From Bacteroidales bacterium (lineage in GTDB: Bacteria; Bacteroidota; Bacteroidia; Bacteroidales; F082), in contig WGCY01000009.1 in NCBI GenBank assembly GCA_015493525.1, forward strand, positions 62,001-126,000: DNA of 64,000 bases. Direction: 5' to 3'. The notes under the pieces were generated by a model that was given only the letters and a program-made list of their open reading frames with translations, had not been told where the DNA came from and did not search any database. Shown piece by piece: positions 1 to 8,624 of this stretch. The first letter of the stretch is position 1, and the number at the start of each line of letters is the position of its first letter. The position numbers and the translations under genes are program-made.

Positions 1-246
1 ATACTACTGTTGCTTTTTGCAACTTCCGGGGTAAAAAGCCAGGAGATAAAAAGTGTGGAGCAGGCTAACGGTTTAAGTACGGGACAAAAAGCACCGGTTT
101 TCAGTGCTTTGGATGCTGACAGTACTACGTTCCAACTTCAGAAAGCTTTACAAAACGGGCCTCAATTTACCCTGCTGTATGATGAAGGATACCGCATTGT
201 AAAAGCCTATGATGTTGCGTTTAAACGGATGCTTAAGCAGGGTTAA
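1..246 (+). pseudogene. Peroxiredoxin-like (AhpC/TSA) remnant, 5' end outside window
   Basis: The frame is open to the window edge, and its first residues (ILLLLFATSGVKSQ) read as the end of a signal peptide, so the gene starts upstream. The rest matches the start of a secreted redoxin (GQKAPVFSALDAD...LQNGP) and then jumps directly to a segment normally about 45-50 residues further on (FTLLYDEGYRIVKAYDVAF). The region that should hold the active-site cysteine(s) is missing although the frame is kept, and the protein stops soon after. It overlaps the 3' end of the convergent serine hydrolase gene by 14 bp. I read this as a decayed peroxiredoxin with an in-frame internal deletion. A short non-catalytic protein is the alternative. 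Confidence 0.6.
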
Positions 247-1357
247 TAGCCGGAAGGAGATAGTCTTCGATAAACAGGAGCGGACGTTGCCAGTTTTTAT
301 CTTCCGGAAACCAGGAGGTTATGGCAATGACAACCTGTAACGAAGGAATGATGACCACATACTGCCCGCCATATCCCAAAGCAATAACGGCCTGGAAAGT
401 TTTTCCGTTGGAAACAAGTGCCCGATGCCAAAACAAATAGCCGTAGCCATCCAATTCGCCCCAATAGCGCGGGTTAAAATGAAAATATTCCCGCGTTGCC
501 TCATTCATCCATTTTGCAGGAACAATCTGTCGGTTATTCCATCTGCCATGGCTTAAAACCAGTTGCCCCAGTTTGGCCATGTCGCGTGGTGCCAGAAAAA
601 GGCCGCCCCCCAGTTCGGGTTCACCCACTTTGTCGGTATAAAACCATTGATATTTTTTTATGTCCAGCGGTTGAAAAAGCAGGCTGTCCATAAATTTTTT
701 GAGGCTGAGGTGCAACGGGAGAAGGGCCGTAGTCAACATATCGCCCAGCGTATTGGTGAGGGCTGTGCGGTAGTCGAAAACGGTGCCGGGCGTATGAGCC
801 AGCGGTTTTGAAAACATGTATCTTGCAAAGTGTGCCGGCAGCAGGCTGTCGCTGTGCTCGTTTCCGGCAAATCCGGCCGACATGGTCAGAATGTGCCTGA
901 TTGTAATTTTATCTTTGCCGGATGACCAGTTTATGGTTGTTAGCTTTGGCAAAAGGGATTGGGCGGTTTGGTTTACATCCTTTATCAATCCGTGGTTGAT
1001 GGCAATACCTGCTACCAGCGAGGTAAAACTTTTGGTTACCGATTGCATGGTGGTGAGGTCGCCTTTGTGGTAACCAAAAGGCCCGGCGTGGTAAAATTCA
1101 TCAAATATCAAATAACCATTCCGGACAATGGTAAGGGTGTGAATATTGGAAAATGAAGTGTCATTTTTCAGGATGTTGTCTATCCGGGCGATCTTCGAAA
1201 CATCGATTTGCTGGGCTGACAGGGAGGAGACCTGCCATCCATCGTCCGTAACGGGTGGCGGTAAAAATTCAGGAGTGGGAAGCTTACATTTTATACAACT
1301 TCCCAGGAAAATTACCAGCAACAACAAAAAAGCCGCTAAACTTTTAACCTTAACCAT
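233..1357 (-). CDS. Lipoprotein serine hydrolase, class C beta-lactamase/PBP-like fold
   Basis: A 374-residue protein starting with a lipoprotein signal (hydrophobic stretch then LGSC, Cys21 as lipidation site), so it is probably membrane-anchored and faces the periplasm. The SxxK motif of the beta-lactamase/penicillin-binding family is at Ser106-Lys109 (SVTK), a candidate tyrosine motif lies in FDYRTALTN near residue 198, and GYGGQYV near the C-terminus stands where the KTG/HTG box usually is. Family members include esterases, D-amino-acid peptidases and penicillin-binding-like enzymes; the substrate cannot be told. It is the last gene of a leftward operon and overlaps the response regulator gene by 8 bp, so translation is probably coupled and its role tied to that signalling system. 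Confidence 0.85.
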   Translation of the reverse strand: MVKVKSLAAFLLLLVIFLGSCIKCKLPTPEFLPPPVTDDGWQVSSLSAQQIDVSKIARIDNILKNDTSFSNIHTLTIVRNGYLIFDEFYHAGPFGYHKGDLTTMQSVTKSFTSLVAGIAINHGLIKDVNQTAQSLLPKLTTINWSSGKDKITIRHILTMSAGFAGNEHSDSLLPAHFARYMFSKPLAHTPGTVFDYRTALTNTLGDMLTTALLPLHLSLKKFMDSLLFQPLDIKKYQWFYTDKVGEPELGGGLFLAPRDMAKLGQLVLSHGRWNNRQIVPAKWMNEATREYFHFNPRYWGELDGYGYLFWHRALVSNGKTFQAVIALGYGGQYVVIIPSLQVVIAITSWFPEDKNWQRPLLFIEDYLLPAINPA

Positions 1358-2756
1358 TCTTATTTTCCTTTCCTTCTTTCACTCGTTTTATTGTTTTGTG
1401 CAATGTTGTTCTGTCAATGTTTAATTCGTGGGCTGCCCGGGTAATATTATGGTCATACTTTTTCAGGATGGTTTCAATAAAATATCTCTCTATCTGGCGC
1501 GAGGCACTGTCGGCAGCTTTTTTGCGTACTTCAATCATCTCATCCCAGGTTTCCATTATGGGGAGGGTATCATCAAAGAAATTGATGTCGCCCAACCGTT
1601 GCCTGTCGGGGATGTTGAGGACAATCTCATCAGAGCTTTGCGAAAGCACCACGGCCCGCATCACAAAATTATAAAGTTCCCTCACATTTCCGGGCCAGTC
1701 GTAATGCTGCAACAGCTTTAAAGATTCTTCGGCAAAATTTTTGAGCGGTAACTTGGCCTCTATGGAAGCCGTTTTTGTAAAATGCCTGACCAGCAGGGGG
1801 ATATCGGCTTTTCTTTCCCGCAAAGGGGGAACATCGATACGCAGGATTTCCAGCCGGTAATACAAATCTTCCCTGAATTGTCCCTGTTGCACCAGCGTTT
1901 CCAGCTTCCGGTTGGTGGCAGCAATTACACGGGCATTGGTTTTTATAAGGTTGGCACCTCCCACACGGTGAAACTCTTTTTCCTGCAATACCCTGAGCAG
2001 GGCAACTTGTGCCCGCTGGTCCAGTTCACCGATTTCATCCAGAAAAAGGGTGCCTTCGCCTGCCAGCTCAAATTTTCCCGGTCTCCGCGAATCGGCACCG
2101 GTAAAAGCCCCTTTTTCGTGCCCGAAAAGTTCGCTTTCCAACAGCTCTTTGGGAATGGCTGCACAGTTTACGGCAATAAACGGCTTGTCCGCCCGGTCGC
2201 TGAGCTGATGGATTTGGCGTGTTACCAATTCTTTGCCTGTACCACTTTCCCCATAAACCAAAACGGTGCTGCTGTTGTTGGCAAAAAGCCTGATTTGTTC
2301 CCTGAGCCGTTGCATAATGGGCGTTTCGCCAATCAACTCCTTAAAAGATTTTTCCACCTCCTCTTCCAATGTTTTTGCCCGAAGCTTGATGAGCCGGTGT
2401 TCCAGGGCTTTCTCCATTTGAATTTTTAGTTCCGAAATCCGCGTTGTTTTGGAAAGGTAATCATACGCTCCTTTTTTAATGGCTTTTATGGCCGTTTCCA
2501 CCGAGCTGTAATCGGTAATCATAATGATGGGCACGTTTTCGTCTTCCATTTTGATGAGGTCGATGGCCGATAGGCCGCTCTCACCGTTTTTCAGCATGAG
2601 GTCCAGCAGGATCAGGTCGGGGGCCTGTTTTCGTAAAAGGGCAATACCCTGCCGGATGTTTTCTGCCGAAACCGTTTGGAAATCCTTTTTCAACAACAGT
2701 TTTAAATCTGCCGTGTAGTTGACATCATCGTCAATAATCAAGATGATTCGTTTCAT
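1350..2756 (-). CDS. NtrC-family sigma-54-dependent response regulator
   Basis: A 468-residue regulator with three domains in order. Residues 1-120 are a receiver domain with the acidic pocket DDD at 9-11 and phospho-acceptor Asp52 (LLDLML). Residues about 140-370 are an AAA+ sigma-54 activator domain with Walker A GESGTGKE, the GAFTGA loop that contacts sigma-54, and a Walker B-like LFLDEIGEL. The C-terminus is a Fis-type helix-turn-helix ([20 protein letters not shown]). It should activate sigma-54 promoters after phosphorylation. Its start overlaps the end of the upstream sensor kinase gene by 4 bp, so the two form a cognate pair; the downstream serine hydrolase is co-transcribed. Target promoters cannot be deduced from this window. 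Confidence 0.95.
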   Translation of the reverse strand: MKRIILIIDDDVNYTADLKLLLKKDFQTVSAENIRQGIALLRKQAPDLILLDLMLKNGESGLSAIDLIKMEDENVPIIMITDYSSVETAIKAIKKGAYDYLSKTTRISELKIQMEKALEHRLIKLRAKTLEEEVEKSFKELIGETPIMQRLREQIRLFANNSSTVLVYGESGTGKELVTRQIHQLSDRADKPFIAVNCAAIPKELLESELFGHEKGAFTGADSRRPGKFELAGEGTLFLDEIGELDQRAQVALLRVLQEKEFHRVGGANLIKTNARVIAATNRKLETLVQQGQFREDLYYRLEILRIDVPPLRERKADIPLLVRHFTKTASIEAKLPLKNFAEESLKLLQHYDWPGNVRELYNFVMRAVVLSQSSDEIVLNIPDRQRLGDINFFDDTLPIMETWDEMIEVRKKAADSASRQIERYFIETILKKYDHNITRAAHELNIDRTTLHKTIKRVKEGKENKNG

Positions 2757-5700
2757 TTTTTGCTTCCTTTTTGTAATTCAATGACGAAAGTTGTCCGTTG
2801 ATGGGGGACGCTGGTCTTGACATAAATCCGCCCGCCATATTTTTTAAGGGTCTCTTTGGCATAAAAAAGCCCGTAACCTGTGCTGTGTGTAGAGGAATAG
2901 CCATTCTCAAAAATTTTCTCCTGCTCTTCTTCCGGAATACCTTTGCCGTTGTCGGTAATTTCGATAAAAATGCGCGGGTCGTCTTTCAGTAATTTGATTA
3001 TCAATCTTTTCTCCGGGTTTTTCCCCATAGCTTTCACCGCGTTTCGGATGCAGTTGTCCAAAATATTGGCCAATGCCACGGCATCCATTAACGCAGCATT
3101 TTCGCCGGAAAGTAAATCAATGGTTTTCAATTCAATGTTATGGGATGTGGCCAGGTTTTCCAACTCTTCGCGCAGGTTGTTGAGGATGAGGGACGGGTAA
3201 CACGAATGGCCGGCAAAGATTACGTTTTTGAGCAACGAAAGGGCCTCCCTGAGCTTCATTATGGCGGTCGTCAGATATGTTTTGTCCAATGGCCCCATTT
3301 GGGAAAAATCGGAGGAGAGGAACCTGATCATCCCGTTCTTGTTCTTTATGATTTCGGGCAACAGTTCCCGGTTTTTGTTGCTTTTCTCGCTGATGGAAAT
3401 GATTTCGTTAATGACCGGAAGTGTAAGGCTGAAAAAGGTTTCTTTCCTTTTCTCAAAAGGTTGAAGAAAGTCTTTGTCGCGCAGGTCATCCACCGACATG
3501 TTTTCGAAAAAGAGTTGCAGGCTGTTGAGGTTGCTGGCGGCCCAGGCACCGTGGGCAAAATTCTGCAAAGCCTGAAACAGGGCATAATCATTTTCTTTTT
3601 CCGATTTAAGGCCGGAAAACCTTTTTATCCAGAGGAAAAATCCCAGGGGACCGAAAGAGCCGGAAAAGATCACAGCGAGGGGAAGATAATATTTCAGGCC
3701 CGTTCCATCCCGGTTTAACACCAAAAGCAAAATAGCGAAGATTATGAGGTTCAGTGAGACGATGATGGTTGTTAACCGTACATCCCACCGGAATTTCTCC
3801 GTGCCGTATTGAATGGTGAACATTAAAAAAAACAATCCCAGCAAAATGACAATGAGATAAGAGAGAAATTCTTTGTCCCTGAGCAAAATATAGGCTTTGT
3901 TGTCGGCAAGGTAAAACCAGGAAACCGGAGCTGATATTTCGGTTACGTGAAGGGTTCTCCCGGGCAAAAGGTTTCTCAGGATTTTTGTTTTTCCTGCAGG
4001 AAAGACAATCCGGGCATCATACTTTTTTTTGCTGTTTACACCAAAATGAACAATGCGTTCGTTCTGGTAACCCCATCCGGTAAGTTTGCTCCCTGTTTGC
4101 CGGTAACCGGACAAATAGTGGCTGTTGCCGAGATGCCCGGCCTCATAAAGCCAGATTTTGGTACCTATGGCAGCACTGTTCGATTTTATACCGGTAAGCC
4201 GGAAACGAAGATAGTTATTGCTATCTAAATTATTGAGCCAAAGCATATTGCTTCCCTGCCGGAATCCATAAAGGTCTAAATCGCCATCGTTGTCTATGTC
4301 TCCCGTAGCCACAAACTCAACCTTCCCGTTTGCTATGCCCATATTTTTTGACCCGTCCACAAACCTGTGGGAAGAATCATTTAGAAAGAGGCAGTTTTTC
4401 CACCTGTTTTCAGTATGCACAGCAATAAACAAGTCGATAAAGCCATTATTGTCAAAGTCTCCTGCTGTGATCTGCCCCCTCTTTTTACCTGTATTTAAAA
4501 CATTCAGCCCTGATTTTCCTGTAATATCTGTGAAATTTCCCTGGCCATCATTTTGTAAAATCCGGATAAACGGTTGTTCGGCAAGCATAACCAGGTCAAG
4601 GTCTCCGTCGTTGTCATAATCAAAAGCCACCATCCCTGATTTTCGTTGCTGGGAACGAAAATTCTTTGGCGTTGGTAACCGGCGGGCTGTCCATCCAGCG
4701 TTATTGTCCTGAAAATAAATAACGTTTGCCCCCCAGTTTCTGCAAACAGCCATATCATCCCATCCATCGTTGTTAAAATCGGCGAAAATAGTTTGTACGT
4801 TCCATCCCCTGAAAATATTTGCCAGTGTAGTATCCGGTACGCTAAAGTTACCGTATCCATTGTTTTTCAGGAAGATAATGCTTCCATTTCCCCATACGCT
4901 GTATCCAAAAACAAGGGCCATGTCCAAATCGCCATCGCGGTCAATATCGGTGAAACTCAAATATTGCAGTGGGTTTACGGCATATTCTTTGGGCATGGGG
5001 ATAGAAGCCGAAAGTTGATATTTTCCAGCCGTTTTTTCAAGGATATTTAAAAAATAATTGTTCTTTCTGTAATCCGGAGAAATTATTTCGGGAACATTGT
5101 CGCCATTCAAATCAAAAGCATAGGAAAAAAAGCCGTTAAACGTGAATTTGTTCAGCCCGAGCGGGCCTGCAAAATTGTTGAAATATTGGCCCTGGTTATT
5201 TAAATACAGGTACGGATGCCGCTCATCGGAAACATTAAACAACAAAATATCCGGGTAAAAGTCATTGTTGAAGTCTGAGAAAATAATGCCGGGATGTAAT
5301 TTGAGATATAAGGAGTTTTTGGCGACTTCCGGTTCGGTATTAATAGGCATATAGGCGTATTTTGGCCCCTCAAGCCCCAGCCGGGAGGCAAAGTCAAGAA
5401 AGAAATTTCCGGTTACCTGATGGTCGTAAAACAGCTGATGACTTCGGTTAAGTAACAGTGCATGGCCGTTACGAAGCTCTTTAAACGATTTGATTTTATA
5501 GAGATAGGGTATGTAGCGTACTTTGCCATTATGGGAAACAATTTTGTAATAGCCATTGTGCATAAGCTTTGCAGTACCTGTAAAAGGTGTACGTTGCGGA
5601 GGGACAGGATGGAAAACTCCATGATACAATTTATAGGGAACCCCTTTAGCGGTGTTAATGTAGAGCGTGTCGCGGATAATTTTCATCCCGCTGACAGCCA

Positions 5701-6304
5701 CCTTTGTGATTTCATCCGGACGATTAAATTGGTGAAACTCTTTTCCGTTCCATGACCATACGCCTTCGTTGTTTGTCCCAAGCCACAGGGTTCCCATTTT
5801 GTCTGCTGCAGCCGAATGGATATGTGAATGAATGGGCGAGGACAACCGTATCCAATGTCCATCCTGCAATTTCAAAATAATGCCAAAATTTCCCGTAGCA
5901 TATAAAGTTTGGGAAACCCTGGTGATTCTGTCCAACGGGGCATTTGTAACCAATGCGTAGTGGATAATTTTTCCGTTCCGTATTTCGGCAATATGCGTCT
6001 TCCAGTCCGTGTCTGTCAGAAAAATAATCAACCGGTTCTCCTCAACAAGCAGGGGAAGATAACTCCGGAAACGGGCAACGGAAAAAAGCTTATTCAACGG
6101 AAAAACAGTCCATTTGCCCCGCACATTATGGAGAATGTTGTTTTCTTCGTCCAGTATCCAGAAATTGGTCAATGAGTTTCCACCTATAATCAATTTAGCC
6201 CGGGCGGGAACTTTTACAGGTTCCCATTTTACCCTTGCTGCCATACTGTTTGAAAAAACAATGAACAGCAAAAGGATAAATATTTTAAGGCTTCTTTTCA
6301 TCAA
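2753..6304 (-). CDS. Composite sensor histidine kinase with propeller, FG-GAP repeats and ASPIC/UnbV-like domain
   Basis: A 1183-residue protein beginning with a signal peptide (about 1-22). The periplasmic part has a two-component-type propeller motif (MGTLWLGTNNEGVWSW) and then about seven FG-GAP/VCBS units from residue 341 to 670, each with a DxDxDGxxD-like loop (for example FDYDNDGDLDLV, GDIDNDGDLDLY). An ASPIC/UnbV-like segment follows (RFRLTGIKSNSAAIGTKIW, about 698-786). Three membrane helices lie near 811-895. The cytoplasmic part has a candidate phospho-acceptor His in QNFAHGAWAASNL (about 913) and an HATPase domain with N box (NILDNCIRNAVKA), G1 (DNGKGIP) and G2 (STGYGLF). It overlaps the NtrC-type regulator by 4 bp. 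The ligand is unknown; FG-GAP propellers often bind calcium, sugars or proteins. Start could be Met2. Confidence 0.9.
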   Translation of the reverse strand: MMKRSLKIFILLLFIVFSNSMAARVKWEPVKVPARAKLIIGGNSLTNFWILDEENNILHNVRGKWTVFPLNKLFSVARFRSYLPLLVEENRLIIFLTDTDWKTHIAEIRNGKIIHYALVTNAPLDRITRVSQTLYATGNFGIILKLQDGHWIRLSSPIHSHIHSAAADKMGTLWLGTNNEGVWSWNGKEFHQFNRPDEITKVAVSGMKIIRDTLYINTAKGVPYKLYHGVFHPVPPQRTPFTGTAKLMHNGYYKIVSHNGKVRYIPYLYKIKSFKELRNGHALLLNRSHQLFYDHQVTGNFFLDFASRLGLEGPKYAYMPINTEPEVAKNSLYLKLHPGIIFSDFNNDFYPDILLFNVSDERHPYLYLNNQGQYFNNFAGPLGLNKFTFNGFFSYAFDLNGDNVPEIISPDYRKNNYFLNILEKTAGKYQLSASIPMPKEYAVNPLQYLSFTDIDRDGDLDMALVFGYSVWGNGSIIFLKNNGYGNFSVPDTTLANIFRGWNVQTIFADFNNDGWDDMAVCRNWGANVIYFQDNNAGWTARRLPTPKNFRSQQRKSGMVAFDYDNDGDLDLVMLAEQPFIRILQNDGQGNFTDITGKSGLNVLNTGKKRGQITAGDFDNNGFIDLFIAVHTENRWKNCLFLNDSSHRFVDGSKNMGIANGKVEFVATGDIDNDGDLDLYGFRQGSNMLWLNNLDSNNYLRFRLTGIKSNSAAIGTKIWLYEAGHLGNSHYLSGYRQTGSKLTGWGYQNERIVHFGVNSKKKYDARIVFPAGKTKILRNLLPGRTLHVTEISAPVSWFYLADNKAYILLRDKEFLSYLIVILLGLFFLMFTIQYGTEKFRWDVRLTTIIVSLNLIIFAILLLVLNRDGTGLKYYLPLAVIFSGSFGPLGFFLWIKRFSGLKSEKENDYALFQALQNFAHGAWAASNLNSLQLFFENMSVDDLRDKDFLQPFEKRKETFFSLTLPVINEIISISEKSNKNRELLPEIIKNKNGMIRFLSSDFSQMGPLDKTYLTTAIMKLREALSLLKNVIFAGHSCYPSLILNNLREELENLATSHNIELKTIDLLSGENAALMDAVALANILDNCIRNAVKAMGKNPEKRLIIKLLKDDPRIFIEITDNGKGIPEEEQEKIFENGYSSTHSTGYGLFYAKETLKKYGGRIYVKTSVPHQRTTFVIELQKGSKK

Positions 6305-6383
6305 ATCAGGCTTTAACAGGCTGTGGACAGACGCTTCCTCATTGTAGAAATACTTTTCTATAGTTGGGGGTTGTCCAACGCTT

Positions 6384-6391
6384 CAAAAGTA
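6384..6391 (-). promoter_or_regulatory. -7 element for the sensor kinase operon
   Basis: On the minus strand this reads TACTTTTG, an exact match to the Bacteroidota -7 consensus TAnnTTTG, about 80 bp upstream of the kinase start. No clear -33 TTTG was seen. Confidence 0.45.
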
Positions 6392-6472
6392 AGTAAAAAA
6401 ACTAAATAACAAGCAGTTCCGGTTTGTGGCACGTTCCTTGGCAACAGAGAGGGAAACAAGACAAAAGAGGAT

Positions 6473-6688
6473 ATGGGAAAACAGAACCATGAATTTAAAA
6501 TTTGCCCGGGTTGTAATTTTTTCTGCACAAAAGAGGAGACGAATGTTTATTGCCCTTACTGTGGTGAAAAACTCATCGACAGTTGCCCTGAGTGTGGCGA
6601 ACCGATTACAACACCTTATGCCAGCTTTTGTACAAAGTGCGGAAGCCTGTACCCGGGAAGGACCGTTGATAAAAGAAAACAGTTATAA
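6473..6688 (+). CDS. Small double zinc-ribbon protein
   Basis: A 71-residue soluble protein with four CxxC knuckles: CPGC, CPYC, CPEC and CTKC, spaced to form two zinc ribbons of the double-zinc-ribbon type. Such modules bind zinc and often mediate RNA, DNA or protein contacts; no catalytic domain is attached. A purine stretch (AAAAGAGG) sits directly before the ATG. It lies 17 bp upstream of the secreted protein at 6706 and may be co-transcribed with it, though the link in function is unclear. Confidence 0.75.
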   Translation: MGKQNHEFKICPGCNFFCTKEETNVYCPYCGEKLIDSCPECGEPITTPYASFCTKCGSLYPGRTVDKRKQL

Positions 6689-6705
6689 TTCAAATACTTA
6701 TAAAA

Positions 6706-7530
6706 ATGAAAACAATGCAAAAAATTTCGATGTTATTGGTAGCGGTATTGACCGTAAGTATGGCATTTGGCCAAATGAAGTACAAACCCAAAGTGAAAGT
6801 GATGGTAGTCGTTTTAGGGCCTAAGAATCCTACTTTTGATGAGGCCAAATTTTCTAATCTGCATTTTTACTATTTACCCGATATTAAGCTGAGTAAAAAT
6901 GGTGGGATTTACGGAAAAGCTTCTAAAAACACAAACAAGAATGCATGGTCATCGGCATTGGGAGTGGGGGCTACCTCACATGCTGAAGTTTTTCAGGATT
7001 ATACAGGAGAACCTGCTATTTTGGTCGAAAAGCATATTAGTTCAGGGACCTCTTACATTTTTGATAAAAACGGGCGTGTGAATGCCGAGTTGATTGGCAC
7101 AAACGATATTTATTTTAACAATAAGACCCAATTTATGGTGGGCTTCAATAAAATGAAGCGAAGTTGGGAAACAGAATCTTTTGGCGACTTGATGAAATCG
7201 CTGGTGAAAAAAGGGGAGACCATGAAACCGCCCAAAAAATCGAAAACCACTTCACACCTGATTGGAAAAGAATTGTATGCGTTTCAGGCTGTTGACAAGG
7301 AGGGGAATAAAGTGGAAGTAAATAGCCTGGTAAAAGGCAATCCGGCAACCTTACTTCTCTTTTTGTATATAAGCCCCGAATATAATTTTAACAAGGGAAA
7401 AGAAAGTGGTGCCGGGAAAAAAGGAAAGGATTACATGAACCAGGTGTCGCAAACTGCAGCTGCTGATAAGCAAATTGCTCCGCTTTACAACCTGGAAAAA
7501 GGAATTTTCGGAAAAAGGATTGAACATTAA
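6706..7530 (+). CDS. Secreted protein with a cysteine-free redoxin-like C-terminal half
   Basis: A 274-residue protein with a clear signal peptide (MKTMQKISMLLVAVLTVSMAFG). I do not recognise a named family. The second half starts like an AhpC/TlpA redoxin (IGKELYAFQAVDKEGNKVEV...NPATLLLFLYISPEYN), but where the catalytic CxxC would stand there is SPEYN, and the whole protein has no cysteine. It therefore cannot do thiol chemistry; a binding or structural role on a thioredoxin-like fold is an inference. The protein is lysine-rich. The next gene (a T9SS cargo) begins 11 bp downstream, suggesting a short operon of exported proteins. Confidence 0.65.
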   Translation: MKTMQKISMLLVAVLTVSMAFGQMKYKPKVKVMVVVLGPKNPTFDEAKFSNLHFYYLPDIKLSKNGGIYGKASKNTNKNAWSSALGVGATSHAEVFQDYTGEPAILVEKHISSGTSYIFDKNGRVNAELIGTNDIYFNNKTQFMVGFNKMKRSWETESFGDLMKSLVKKGETMKPPKKSKTTSHLIGKELYAFQAVDKEGNKVEVNSLVKGNPATLLLFLYISPEYNFNKGKESGAGKKGKDYMNQVSQTAAADKQIAPLYNLEKGIFGKRIEH

Positions 7531-7541
7531 TAAGTGATAAA

Positions 7542-8438
7542 ATGAAAAATTTTATAATGTTATGTATGCTGCTGTTATCAGCAGTGTTGTCTTTTGGACA
7601 AATTACCTCGACCTCATCCGGTGGCTACTGGAAAGATACCTCCACATGGATTGGCGGAATCATTCCTGTGGACACAAATGATGTTGTTATTGATGGAAAC
7701 GTTATCTTGGATGGTTACGGACATGCTTGTAATAATCTGACTATTAATAGCGGAGATACACTTTATAATATTTCAACCAGCAGTAACAATTTAAAAATTT
7801 ATGGAAATATTTTGAATAACGGTACAGTGCTTGTTAAGGCCAGTTATACGCTTTATCCTTATGGGGATATTGTAAACAATGGAGCCTGGGATACCTATAG
7901 TACCAAATTAGAATATGGAACATCGGATGAATTAATAGAAATTAACGGGCCTTTCACTTTTACTTTGTTTCGGATAAATGCGAATGTGAATGGTGCCGGT
8001 TCTTACCAGTGGTACAAAGATGGCCAGGCTATTTCCGGCGCCACCGGTTCAAGGTATTATTTACATGCCGATGAAGATTATGCCGGTAAGTATTATTGCC
8101 AAACAGATGCCGGCGACTCCCGAAAGGTTACTATTGTCAATAAAACCACAGGTATTGGCAATCATCAGGCCATCATCGACCGGTTGCTCTCGCAAAATTA
8201 CCCCAACCCGTTTACGGCACAAACACATATTCCGTTTAAGTTGGATAAAAAATCCAATGTTCATCTTGTGATTTATAACAGTCTGGGACAAAAAATTGCC
8301 GAGCCGGTTTCGGGCACGCTGAATGCAGGGAACCATAAAGTAACCTTTGATGGCTCATCGTTGCAGCCCGGTATCTATTTCTACCGGCTGGAAGTGGATG
8401 GAATGAGCACAACAAAACGGATGGTTATTCTAAAATAA
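7542..8438 (+). CDS. T9SS-exported surface protein with Ig-like domain
   Basis: A 298-residue secreted protein with a signal peptide (about 1-19). An N-terminal beta-rich region (GGYWKDTSTWIGGIIPVDTNDVVIDG) resembles the starts of many right-handed-helix or G8-like surface proteins. Next is an Ig-like stretch (YQWYKDGQAISGATG...YYCQTDAG). Residues about 220-298 are a typical type A C-terminal sorting domain of type IX secretion (LSQNYPNPF, then NSLGQKI, GIYFYRLE and the ending KRMVILK). It should be exported across the outer membrane by T9SS and anchored or released. A strong terminator follows 22 bp later. Its binding partner is unknown. Confidence 0.88.
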   Translation: MKNFIMLCMLLLSAVLSFGQITSTSSGGYWKDTSTWIGGIIPVDTNDVVIDGNVILDGYGHACNNLTINSGDTLYNISTSSNNLKIYGNILNNGTVLVKASYTLYPYGDIVNNGAWDTYSTKLEYGTSDELIEINGPFTFTLFRINANVNGAGSYQWYKDGQAISGATGSRYYLHADEDYAGKYYCQTDAGDSRKVTIVNKTTGIGNHQAIIDRLLSQNYPNPFTAQTHIPFKLDKKSNVHLVIYNSLGQKIAEPVSGTLNAGNHKVTFDGSSLQPGIYFYRLEVDGMSTTKRMVILK

Positions 8439-8460
8439 CCAATGACTTTTCTTTAAAAAA

Positions 8461-8493
8461 TCCCCTGACGGTTTTCTGTCAGGGGATTTTTTT
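8461..8493 (+). terminator. Rho-independent terminator after the T9SS cargo gene
   Basis: A 9-bp stem (TCCCCTGAC / GTCAGGGGA) with an 8-nt loop, followed by a run of T. Confidence 0.9.
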
Positions 8494-8535
8494 ATTCGGA
8501 ATCCGCAAAGAACACAAAACATTAAACTACAACAA

Positions 8536-8592
8536 ATTATTCTTTGCGTGTTTTGCGCAAAGATTTAGCGTGCTTTGCGTGAACTTAACTTT
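8536..8592. repeat. CTTTGCG-type intergenic repeat
   Basis: CTTTGCGTG occurs at 8542-8550 and 8573-8581, and the reverse complement CGCAAAG at 8556-8562, so the first copy can form a 7-bp hairpin. It lies between the terminator of the rightward operon and the end of the universal stress gene. Function unknown. Confidence 0.5.
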
Positions 8593-8624
8593 TCAGACAC
8601 CACGTGTGGCAGAGTCATCCGTTA

